Origin: Piper betle
Lineage: Eukaryota; Streptophyta; Magnoliopsida; Piperales; Piperaceae
Direction: 5' to 3'
Assembly: GCA_033002965.1 (NCBI GenBank)
Contig: JAURVB010013156.1
Span: forward strand, 124,001-188,000
Length of the DNA stretch: 64,000 bases
How positions within the stretch are numbered: position 1 is the stretch's first letter; the number at the start of each line of letters is the position of its first letter. The notes beneath the pieces are model-generated. The model was not told the DNA's origin. It did not search any database and saw only the letters and a program-made list of their open reading frames with translations. The position numbers and the translations under genes are program-made. Below are positions 37,233 to 47,533 of the stretch, piece after piece.

Positions 37233-38866
37233 TTGATTCTGTTGGATAATTAGTTTGCACCCTACTTCCAAGGATAGTTTTTTTAGTATGTGTTTGGGTT
37301 AGAGATTAGTTGTTTAGTTAAGCCGGTGTAAGTTTGATCTTGACAAATGTAATAAGGTGAGTCTTTTTGGGCTTTGTGAGAGTGAATCTAGTTTAATTTC
37401 GTGATCCCAAGAATGTTTCGTTGAGTGATGGTGCAGCCTGGATTCAATAGAATTTGACTCGTACTTCAACATGCATGTGTAGTAACTAGCAAGGATTTTG
37501 TTTAGTGTTGCGAAAATTGGAAGTGGATATTGAATTTGATTGGAAGGAAGTCGTTAAATTGGACCAATTTATAAAAAATTAAACAAAAATTGATTTATTT
37601 GAATCGAGACAAAATTGATGAATTATTAGTTATAGAATATGTTATTTTGATTTTATAATATATATTATATTTTATTATATTTTTAAATATTTTTATGGAT
37701 TTTTTTAAATTATTTAAAATTAGTTATTTTTTTATTTAAGTCGGAGTAGAATCAATTTGTAATTACAAAAATACTATCAATCATTTCTTTCTTCCGGTTC
37801 TCTCTCTAATCACCGATGCACTGCCCCCTTCACCTCCGTTGATACCGCCTAAGGTTGTTGTGTCGTCGCCACCATCACCACCCTAGCCCAATATGTCCTG
37901 CCCCCCACCCTCTTGTCAGCCCTGCCTATACCCCACGCCCCTTGCTCTTGCCCCATATGCCCCCCCCCACCCCCACCCATAGGCCTCGTTGCTTGCCCTC
38001 ACCGCCCTGTCACCCACCACCCTCTCGAATTGGCTTAAATTAGCAGATTTATGAATAGGCACAAATCAGATAGAATTGGTTTTAATTGACCGATTTATGA
38101 ATCGATTTTTACCGTGACCGATTTGCTTACTTTTTGAAGCAAAATCTCTCCGAAGCTTAATTTTGCAACCATGGGTTCTTGCACTCTTTAGCATGTGGGA
38201 AGAATTCATGTATCGTGTAAAAGTTTTGCTCCGGGGATAAAACCCGTACGTACGTATTTGGGGATAGACAACATGAATTTGAATTGTAAGGAACAAATTT
38301 AAGCAGCTCGGTGCAGGATGTATGAGGGATCTTTATCCAGTGATAAAGGTGTGAGTTTTAGTGTTCTTTGTCGATTCTGTTGGATAAAGGTGTAACTTTC
38401 AGTGATATTTATGTCATGGCCCCCTTCGCCGGCGGGCCATGACATAAATAAGTGGCTTTAGTTGTATTAAAAATGAGTGATTTACATAAATTGTTCATTT
38501 TCTGAAAATTATATGTATGCGACGCATTATGTCGCCGGAGGCTGGACACTTGCATCCTCTACCTGGTATATACATACAACGTATTTTTCTCCCGAGTACG
38601 GTGACTGCTTTGATTCTTTCAATTGAATATTATAAGATGCAAATCAAATTAATTTAAATTTAAGTTCCAATTTGAGTTCACTAGAATATCAATGGCCACG
38701 ATTTAGAGCTCGTTGACAAGTGAATTATACTTGAGCCAAACAAAGTTAATCTTTTTTAACCAACATAAACAGAATTAAGTTTAGAGTTTAAATTTGATAT
38801 CAAAATATACACCGGCTGAAAATTAATTTTTGTCTCGAGATAAACGGTGGTCCTACATCACCCACT
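37233..38866. other. Intergenic, no supported gene
   Basis: The left part completes the tandem duplication interrupted by Copia A. Around 37,480-38,110 there is a mixed AT-rich then C-rich block (runs such as CCCCCCCCACCCCC near 37,960) flanked by GAATTGG/CCGATTTATGAATCG words, in the style of the hAT-like element at 45,100, but I could not define ends. About 38,410-38,450 holds a small inverted repeat, TGTCATGGCCC...GGGCCATGACA. Confidence 0.55.
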
Positions 38867-38985
38867 TAAACGTCTCTCTCCACGTACGAGGACGTTCCGT
38901 TTCCGCCGGCCGAAGCTCGCCGCCGTCACCGACGAGCGAACTCGGCCGTCCGCGACCCATCGCCGCACACCTTCTTCGTCCCTAG
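38867..38985 (+). other. Probable non-coding first exon of unknown gene
   Basis: A GC-rich, CpG-rich stretch (CGTTCCGTTTCCGCCGGCCG and following) ends in CCTAG followed by the donor GTGAG at 38,986. The coding part starts about 1.08 kb later at 40,068 behind the acceptor GTAG (40,051-40,054). This is the usual plant arrangement of a 5' UTR exon and a leader intron. The 5' limit is approximate. Confidence 0.5.
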
Positions 38986-40067
38986 GTGAGAGCGGTTTTC
39001 CTCATCTTGCTCTTCTCGTTATTCTGATATATATATATATATATATATGATTGATATTGGCATCCGTGCAATCGATTCCATTGTCTTTGTTGCAGCTTAC
39101 TTCCACTTTTTGGTTTTGCGATTCTCGATATTAGTTCAGGGATTCTCATTGTCGTCCCAATGTTGCTGATTGTCATCTAGGGATTAAGAAATATGTTGCC
39201 CATTGTTCTAATTTTTTGTTTACTTGAATTTGTTTTGAAAATTTTGCTTCTCGGTGAAGAAGTTGAAATAAGCCTAAATGCTCGTAATCGTCCAACTTTG
39301 GGATTCGATTGAATTCAATGTGATTGCAATTTTGGTATTTTTCTTTGGAATTTCAGTTGTATATCAGTTATAATTTTCTTGATTCTAACTTGTAATGTGC
39401 ATTATAGATCCTGAAAGTGTGAATAGTCGTATTTAGGTTTTAGGTTACGGAAAGTGGGCGAGTTATATTTCTACATCTGCACTGTTCCAGCCATGGTTTG
39501 CAATTCCTCAAATCCCTGCGGATTTTCTGTTTCGGCAGACTGCCAAAACGTAAATAGGGGTCGTAGCGGAATTCCAACTTTTATACCAGGGTGGTTATGC
39601 TGATCCACAAAGGACTTTTTCTTTCTATTGATTGAGTGTTATGTCTTCTTTTGTTAAGTTTCATGCCTTCTTTCTATTAATTAAGCGTTATGTTTCAAAA
39701 TATTTGACCAATAGCATTTGCATGCCTTAATATTTATGTGCACTTAAATGTGTATCAGCCATATGTATTTAAATGCATTGGCTTATGTTATCTTTTCTAC
39801 GTCAAATTTTTATATTTATGTATTATATGTTGTTTACATGACAATATATGTATCTATAATGCATATTTACACATTTTCAAAAATTCCAAGTTTCTCCGAA
39901 ATTCCACCAATATTTCTCCGAAATTCCAGATTTTCCAAGTTCCGAAACGAAACCAAAACTCGATATTGCAAACCTTGGTTCCAGCGATACTTCAAAATTT
40001 GTTCCAGAAAGTTGTTTTTGTTAGCTTATAAAAGAAATTTGTTTTTTGTTGTAGATGGTGGAGCAAA

Positions 40068-42995
40068 ATGAAGAAGATAAATTTTAGAAATCAAGAAGCA
40101 GTTTTCACAAAGAGGCTCAAGTTACAGTCTTCCATTATTGGTGAGGAATATGGTGCTCCTCTTTGGATTTCGCTTATATGAATGTCCACATTTAGCTGAG
40201 TAAAATTTCCTTTACTCTGTGATATAACTCTTATTGTCTCTTGCATCTATATTCTTGATGTCCTTTTCCTATATTTAGTAAAAGAAGATGGTGAACCTAA
40301 AACTTCGGAGTACAAAAATTATCTACAATTGCTGGAGAAAGCTGGGCACAACTTTTCTCGTTCATCACCCAGACAAGATGAGCAATTACAAGAATGTAAA
40401 AGTGAGCTCCAATGGGTCAGAAATACTGCATTTAACAGACCAATAATAACAGGTACTTTCCTTTTTCTTGTATTCTGCAATTTTTTAACAGCAAAAGTAT
40501 CTTATTTGCACTTTTAACATTTTGGTTCTTTCCTTTTTTGGTGCAGAAACAAAAGATTCTAGATGTAAAAATGTGCAGATCAGTTTGTCAAAGCCAGTCA
40601 GAGAAAGAGCATCATTTGTTTTAGGATCTCCTCTTGCTTATGAATTTTCTAGACAAGGTGTGGTCTGCATTGAGTATTTGTTATTGTCTTTTCATTCCAT
40701 GCTTTTATGTAAATCTTTTTTCTATGAAATGAAGTTTGTAATTTTTCCGTTGGTTAAAGTTCATCATATATTTATCTTGGGATGTACTTTTGGTAAAAGA
40801 AGTGCAAAAAGCAAACAAATTTCGTATTTTTTTCCTGCCAAATTTTTTTGCTTATGTTCTGTTTGAAACAGTGCCGAGGAGCTCACATGTCTTTTAATAT
40901 ATGAATGTTTGAATATGTGCATGAAAAATAAGTAAAATGGTTGCTCGTTGGGTTTGAAATGGTAGTGGCTCTTTTTACTGAACTCTTGTATAGTTATAGT
41001 CTAAAGGTGGCTGATTCGACTATTCACTACTGTTGAGTTTATATCTGCAGACTTTGACATTGCTCTTTGTTAGTTAGAGTGGCTTGTATACGAGTAGAGC
41101 CTTTCCTTGACACCTGCATAAGCTAGTTACTTCAAGCTTGCTTAACATTATTCAGGACTTAAAAACATTGGACATGGGCTCCTGTCCAATCCTTTACCAA
41201 ATAAAACGGATTTGGCAGAAACTGGCACACAGTCATTCCTTTCCCAAGTTGAATGTCCAGGTAGGAGTGTCAAACACTCTGGTTGTATTGTGTACATGCC
41301 ATAGTGACTGCTTCTTTTGAAGGCGGGTTGAAATCACCAGTGAGGAGATCACATTTTGTTAAATGGACAGTATACAATTGTTGTTCTATTGCTAAAAACT
41401 TGCAGAGGAAGAGTGCAGGAGCGAGAATATTTTTATCAGAAAAAGGTATAAACTGCTTCACTTAGCATCAAAGACTTTGGCAGTTGATATGGATGATCTA
41501 TCTGCAAATAGGTTTGTATTATATGAACCACACTATCCACACAGAATTTAACAAAATTGATGCATTTACTAGCCCTTCATTTCAGGACTATTTTCATTTC
41601 AGAGTTTCTACAACGACAAGGCATTGATAATGTTGTACAACCTGTATGTTCTTTGTCTCTGTAGTTGACCTTTTAAGTTTCAAATGATATCTAGTTTAGG
41701 ATATATTCTAATCATTGCCTGGGAAAACTTTTTTCATGTCACAGGATGGTTTGTGTTTGAATCCAAGGGAGACGAGTTTATTTACCCAGTTTCACTCTTA
41801 TAAAACTCCCTTATTGGATTGCTGCTACAAGGAGAGGTTGGAAATGTCAGATTCGGATTGCAGGGAGATTGTAATCCCACTTTCTGGAGAAACTATTTGG
41901 CAAGAAGCAGATTCTTTATCTTTTTTGTGCAAGCAAGCAGATAGCACTGAGCAATTTTCCAAAAGAAGGCGGCTAGAATATCCAATGGGCATTAAAAATA
42001 TTAACTACTTTGAGGAGGGTGGTGACTGTTGTAGTGAACCTAGCACAGAACCCTTACATGATGGATTTGAGTGTTGTTCATCTCACGACCTTCCATTAGA
42101 ACTCCATACTCCTGGAATAAAAACCTTGTGTTATTGGGCCAAACAAGAGGAGTCTTGTAGTGTTGATGAAAGATCAAGTTCCCAGTACCTGGAGGGGTTT
42201 TACAATGGGTGTCTATCTGAGCATCCGGAAGAAGCACTTTCTCTTCCATTGATTTGTTGGGGTGACAGACATGAAGATAATATAGATTTGGCTCTCGTGC
42301 CATCTAATGTGGAAAGGAATATGCAATCAAATTCGGTGTTTCTTGGAAAAGACCATCTTTGGAATGTCAACAGCCAATGCAAAGCGATGAGCTTCTGTTC
42401 TCAGACATTCCCTCCCTACTGCCTTTCTTCAAACCTGGATGCCTTGCAGACAAATTTGGAGGAGCATATACCTTTTATTACTGTTGAAAGGATGCTGCAA
42501 AGAGAGAATAAGAGATCTGTAAGTGCTCAAATGTTTGATTATTCACCACGAATGGCAAAAACCTACAAAGTGAATAATTCATTGCGTTCCAACAAGCCAA
42601 TGATGAGTTTGGTGGAGGGAGTTTTCAGCCATGATTATCAATGTCAGAAAGCATTTGTGTCTAGTGGACTTGATTGTGAAGTAAACGAAAGGGCCTCTCC
42701 ACCAGCTGAGTCAATTACTGCTAACTCCATCCTTCCCATTCAGTGCCTTCATTCATACAATGGGAAGAGAGATTACAATGCAAATCATTGTTACTACCCT
42801 GAGAGTGAACTTAGTTTGTGTGACAACGAATATAGCCAAGCTAATCGACTTTCTGAATTCATGCCCGAGACATTCAATGTGCACAAGCTGTCATCCTTCC
42901 TTAGTGCTTCACTTTGTAAGGAACAATTAATCATGCAATTTAAGAGTGATTCATCACCTCTGAATCGCTTTGAGGATTATTTTTCAGAAGGGTAA
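40068..42995 (+). CDS. Multi-exon protein of unknown function, 625 aa
   Basis: Exons are 40068-40140, 40279-40452, 40547-40657, 41156-41260, 41406-41511, 41586-41643 and 41745-42995. All have GT-AG borders and matching phases, with no stop or shift across 1,878 nt, so the model is self-consistent. I do not recognise a domain. Exon 5 encodes a basic stretch (RKRYKLL) and the large last exon another (SKRRRLEYP), possible nuclear signals. Exon 6 has ISEFLQRQGIDNVVQP. The last exon (417 codons) is Cys-, Ser- and Glu-rich, low in hydrophobic segments and probably largely disordered. There is no signal peptide or membrane segment. The ATG is preceded by an overlapping short upstream frame at 40,055. 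The last exon ends 760 bp before PSAE on the same strand, but nothing suggests they act together. Confidence 0.75.
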
Positions 42996-43754
42996 TCTTT
43001 GCTGGTTGGTATTGGCAGGAGAATGTTTGCCTATGAATTCCAGGAGAAATCAGAAGTGGATCTATGTTCTCACTGGATCTATTTTCTGCATTAGTGCTGT
43101 ACATCGTTTACCAAGTGTTTTTTTATTTGTACTGCGAGGTGATCAATTCTTCTTTACACAGCAGAGATACGACCCCGTCTCTCTTTTTTGAAAAAAAATA
43201 TTCATACTCAATTTCAACAATCAAATATGCCGAAAATGAGTTTGCTGTGGCTTAGGCAGTCGGGCTTGAACATTAATGTGGTTGGGTCTGTTAAGTTACC
43301 GGCGGAGTATTTTTGCGACCATATTTCGGTATTTCCATCTTGCAGGGGGAGCTTATGATCATCTCTTTTCCTTTACCAAAAGCTAATGACCAAATCATCC
43401 TGTCGAAAAGCTACCATGGAAGCATCATCCATTCGAGCCGGGTGTAGGTACAAGTTCAATAGCCATTTAATTTGTATTTTTGTTTTCTCTTATTTCTCTC
43501 GTCCACACAAAATAAAACTCCTAAAAAACTTAAGAGGACATTTTTGTACCTCAATGAACAACAGGGATGGCGTTATCCACAAAGGATGGATATGGTGCTC
43601 TCGTGGCAGTATCCTACTGGCCAAACAGCTTACGATTACGAAGCATTGTTTGTATTATTTTCTTTCTTATCGCTCATCTCTTCTCCAATACCAACCGTGC
43701 ATACCACGAGCCTTCTTAGAATCAGGGTGTGTATCAACATACTATCATTGAGAC
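42996..43754. other. Spacer and PSAE promoter region
   Basis: Contains the 3' UTR of the upstream gene and the promoter of PSAE. Near 43,663-43,690 is a pyrimidine-rich stretch with CTTATC (reverse I-box, GATAAG) and a CCAAT at 43,686. I-boxes are common in light-regulated promoters. No clear TATA box lies close to the start, which is known for several nuclear photosystem I genes. All of this is inferred from motifs. Confidence 0.4.
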
Positions 43755-44577
43755 ATGACCACCAACATGGCTTCTGCAGCTTCTACCTTTGTCTTCACCT
43801 CGAGCTTGCCTACTACCACTGCAACTTCTCGCACTTTCGTCTCCTTCCCCAGGAGACAGTTCACCGTTCGCGCCGAGGAGGCTGCTCCGGCACCTCCTGC
43901 CGATGCCCCTGCCCCGGCCAAGGAGGCAGTCGCTGCAGCCAAGCCACCTCCAATTGGACCCAAGAGGGGAGCCAAGGTTTGTTCCTAAAAAAGAGTGTAA
44001 TTGAATTTGGTACTCACCTAATCTATATATGTGGCTAAAAATGGTCTGGTTGTAGGTGAAAATTCTCAGGAGAGAATCATATTGGTACAATGGTGCCGGC
44101 TCCGTTGTTGCTGTCGATCAGGTTCTATTTCTATTTTCTTCTCGCTACCGTGTACTTATTATGATTTCTTCCTTATCATGTTCGCCAGTATTAGAATTTT
44201 GGAATAACAAGTTATAATGATGAAAAATGGATCATATATATTAGTCACTTCATTTAAGATCTGTGGTAAGGAAGCTCAACCAACGATCAGAAGAATGGGG
44301 ATAAACATGGAATAGGATAATGGGCTGAGTTATATGATCTCTTTGTAGATGAGTTACATTAGCCTATAAGCTCAACGAGTCCGTTGTACTTTCTAACGAA
44401 ATTAGGAAAGAGTTTTTGTATGTCACTCCTTTTCTCTTCTGACATAAAATGACATTTGGGCATGCATCGTAGGATCCTGGCACTCGCTACCCGGTTGTGG
44501 TTCGATTTGACAAGGTGAACTATGCCGGGGTTTCCACAAACAACTACGCATTGGATGAGGTTCAGGAAGTGAAATGA
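43755..44577 (+). CDS. PSAE: Photosystem I reaction centre subunit IV (PsaE), chloroplast precursor
   Basis: Exons are 43755-43976, 44056-44121 and 44473-44577 (393 nt, 130 aa), all GT-AG, phase 0 and intact. The first about 45 residues are Ser/Thr-rich and basic, ending FTVRAEE, a chloroplast transit peptide with a probable cleavage site near VRA. An Ala/Pro-rich linker ([16 protein letters not shown]) follows, then the conserved SH3-like PsaE domain: [26 protein letters not shown], then [20 protein letters not shown] and ALDEVQEVK at the C-terminus. PsaE is a stromal-side subunit that helps dock ferredoxin/FNR and supports cyclic electron flow. The start was taken at 43,755; a second Met is four codons downstream (43,767) and either would leave a transit peptide. 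Confidence 0.97.
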
Positions 44578-45091
44578 AAAGGGTCTGCGGTTGTTCCGAA
44601 GCTCATTGGCCTTTTGAAGTAGCTAGACATGGCATCGACATGTACGGATTCTGTAATATAAACGCCTCAATTCTCTGTCATCACTTCGGAGTCACAAACC
44701 ATTGTTGCGTCCCATATCTTGCCCCTGCAAATTTAAGGTTGCTTTAAGATGGTTCTTCGATGGCTCCTACAATGAACGCGTCCATGATAGATCTTTGGCT
44801 ATTTATTTAGTTATTTGTTTAACCCCGATCCTCCCATCCAATTGGTTCAAGGGAGGTGTCATGGCATATACCCTTCTCTCGCGAGAGCCAATGTAAACCA
44901 ATATAAGAGAAAATGGATAGGATATGCTACAAGCTCTACAGAGAGCCTCCCTCTAGTTTTAGGTTTGTAATATCAACCGCTGCCAGCTTGAGGCAAAGCT
45001 CATATCTAGTTTTTGTAGATTTTAATCGGTTTGCCACCGTTAACACCTCAAACTGTGAGGAAAAAGAATTATTTTAATAATTGCTTTAATA
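44578..45091. other. PSAE 3' flank
   Basis: 3' UTR and spacer. I see no gene; open frames here are short and have no recognisable domain. Confidence 0.6.
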
Positions 45092-45587
45092 ATTTGAGTC
45101 ACTGTTGCATGAATCGGCCAATTCCGAGTGGAATCGGCCGATTTAAATCGGATCGGCAACGTGTCGATCTGATTTTAGGGCCGAATCGGTCGGCCCCGAA
45201 TGGGCGAGCAATTCAGCCGATTTATCCTAATTCTGACCGAGTTAAATTCGATTCGGAATCGGGGTAAATCGGGAAGAATTGGTTTTTCTAAGTAAATGAC
45301 TAAAATACCTTAGATATAATATTTATTAAATTATTTAAGCATTGATAAAATTAGAATTTTGATTTTAAAAACCTAAAACTTACCCCCCACTCGGCCACCA
45401 CGTTTTTGCCCTCCGCCACCACATTTCGTCCTTCACCACCGCGCTTCCGCCCTCCACCGTGCTTCCTCGACTCCGACCTCAGCTCCGACTGACCGACATC
45501 ATTGTGAAAACGAGACTCGATTCTGCCCTCCGCCACCGCATTCTGTCCTCTACCGCCGCGCTTCCGCCCTCCGCCGTGCTTCCTCGA

Positions 45588-45690
45588 CTCTGACCTCAGC
45601 TCCGACCGGGCTCCGACCTCAGCTCCGACCGGGCTCCGACCTCAGCTCCGACCGGGCTCCGACCTCGACTCCGACCTTAGCTCCGACCGG
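45588..45690. repeat. 23-bp tandem repeat
   Basis: The unit GGGCTCCGACCTCAGCTCCG plus ACC recurs with period 23 (GGG at 45,608, 45,631 and 45,654) and then degenerates. Related CTCCGACCTCAGCTCCGAC blocks also occur near 45,470. A separate duplication of about 45 bp (CGACGTGTGGC...GCAGTGGACGCGAGACTC) occurs at about 45,798 and 45,896. Confidence 0.85.
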
Positions 45691-45996
45691 CCGATATCAT
45701 TGTGGAAACGAGACTCGCTTCCGCCCTCCGCCGCCGCGTTCCGCCCTCTGCCGCCACATTCCACCCTCTGTCGCCGCATTCCCCCTCCGCCCTCCGACGT
45801 GTGGCCAGCCGACAGTGCAGTGGACGCGAGACTCACCGCCGATCGGGCCGCCAACTGGGTTGTCGACCTTACCTCTGCCCTCGCAACCTCGCCTCCGACG
45901 TGTGGCTGGCCGACAATGCAGTGGACGCGAGACTCGTCGCTGACCTCAATTCGGACCGACTCGTGTAAAGTTGGATTTTTTATTGAAATTAAATCT

Positions 45997-46143
45997 GCAA
46001 ATTATTGGCTATGTTTCACAAATTTTTGGCGGCGCAAATTGTTAGCTAGGCTTCACAAATTTTATGGTTGTGCAAATTGTTAGCTAGGCTTCACGAATTC
46101 ACCTCAGCTTCGGCCAGATGTGCAAATTATTAGCTAGGCTTCA
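45997..46143. repeat. About 38-bp tandem repeat, four copies
   Basis: GCAAATTrTTrGCTAkGyTTCA recurs starting at 45,997, 46,034, 46,072 and 46,122. The first spacings are 37-38 bp; the last is longer because of an insertion (CCTCAGCTTCGGCC). Confidence 0.85.
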
Positions 46144-46499
46144 TTATGTAAAATTGTGCTGAACATTCATTTTTTGGACTTGCATTAATATCTTGTTGTT
46201 ATTATTTGATATAACACAAATAATGATATATCAAATGTTATACTGATAATATTGCGGTATTGTGATGATAAATTGTGATGCTCTTTTATACTTGTATTAA
46301 ATTATAAATTTATGTATTTATATTCAAAAATTATATAATTATGTATTTCAAGTATTTATGTTATGAGTTGTCAAATTTTTGTATATAACCAATTTGGACC
46401 GATTCAATTAAACCAATTTCTGTTCGATTTAGACCGATTCTGACTCCCTCGAAAACCGGTTCCGATTACACTTCCGATTTATACAACTATGGTTTGAGT

Positions 46500-47533
46500 A
46501 AAATGATGAAACATCGGCATATTTTCTGCAGTAGAGGTTAGGATTCACCGGTGCTCTCTATGCTTCTTAGACCGTTACTCTTCACATTCTTCAAAACAAT
46601 CAAAGAAACAATAATTTGTTGCTAGACTATACTTGTTTTTAACATAATCTACTCCCAATTCTTATCAAAGATTAGGAGAAGGGAACTAATAATCTGTGTG
46701 TGAAAAACCAACCAGTTTTCTCGTTACTCCAACATGAAATGTTACAGCTCCACTGCTTCTCGTCTCATTTTACTGGTAAGTGGCACGTTTTAAGTCCTGT
46801 TGGATGTTCCTACATGCTCGGTGCGGCGTTCTTCATACACAGTTGGACCTTGGAAGCATAAAACTCTATATTATCTACCAAAGCCTACATTTCCTCTCGT
46901 ACGTTTGATAGCAAAAACCGTCTATGAAATTTTTTTAATCCTTGATCATTACTATGATTTATACCTCCAAATTATAATAGGGACAATATAAATGTAAATT
47001 TAACATTCTATTCCATTACACATCATTGTCCAAACATATCAACGTGAAATCAATCGTTTACAAAGTTAAATATAGGTCTAGGCAATTTTTTTAGTGTAGC
47101 TTCAGACGTGCTATAATGTTTTATTACATTCTATAGACAAACATGTTATTTTTTATCCAAGCATCCATGGACAAACATGTTACTCACTCCCTAACAATGA
47201 GAATGATGAAAAAAGAAACAATCCTAGATGCCACTGAGAAATTAAAACGAGGTATGTGCTATATAAACAAAACTCTCGAAGGAAATGTATTACAAACAAG
47301 TACTCATGGTCAGTGCCATTGGACAATCAAGCATTTCTTTACATCTTACGAAACAAATATGGTGTTTAAAGCAGTCACACCTTATAGTCTGAGAGGAAAA
47401 ACAATCTGCAATCTACCCACCAGTATACACACAAATGCTATCGTAGAAGCTGTAAAATGTAAAGAATAAGACTGCAATCAGATAGTTACTTACAAACAAA
47501 TTAGATCACACTGATCTCTGCTTTCTTGAATAA
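46500..47533. other. Spacer downstream of the tetraspanin gene
   Basis: AT-rich with no recognisable gene. The frame at 47,143-47,469 (108 codons, plus strand) has no known domain and is likely chance. Confidence 0.5.

Larger units (their letters stand above)
45100..46491. mobile_element. Non-autonomous hAT-like DNA element
   Basis: A 1,392-bp unit with inverted ends CACTGTTGCATGAATCGG (left) and CATAGTTGTATAAATCGG (right, read inward), 14 of 18 identical. The 8-bp flanks ATTTGAGT (45,092-45,099) and GTTTGAGT (46,492-46,499) match at 7 of 8. Eight-bp duplications and CA...G ends are typical of hAT transposons. Many ATCGG/CCGAT words lie within about 150 bp of both ends, as in hAT subterminal repeats. 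There is no transposase; the centre is a GC-rich block of tandem repeats, whose open frames (for example 45,700-46,083) look like by-products of the repeats. Confidence 0.6.

Noticed and set aside
41323..41460. Alternative exon of the unknown gene starting GGLKSPVRRSH
   Set aside because: It reads into a TAG and would need an intron of only 20 bp. The acceptor at 41,405 gives a normal 145-bp intron and a clean frame.
45700..46083. 127-codon Pro/Ser/Arg-rich frame
   Set aside because: Lies in the tandem-repeat core of the hAT-like element and is explained by repeated CTCCGCC/CTCCGACC words.
47143..47469. 108-codon plus-strand frame downstream of the tetraspanin
   Set aside because: No domain and no splice or promoter support. 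AT-rich composition is consistent with chance.
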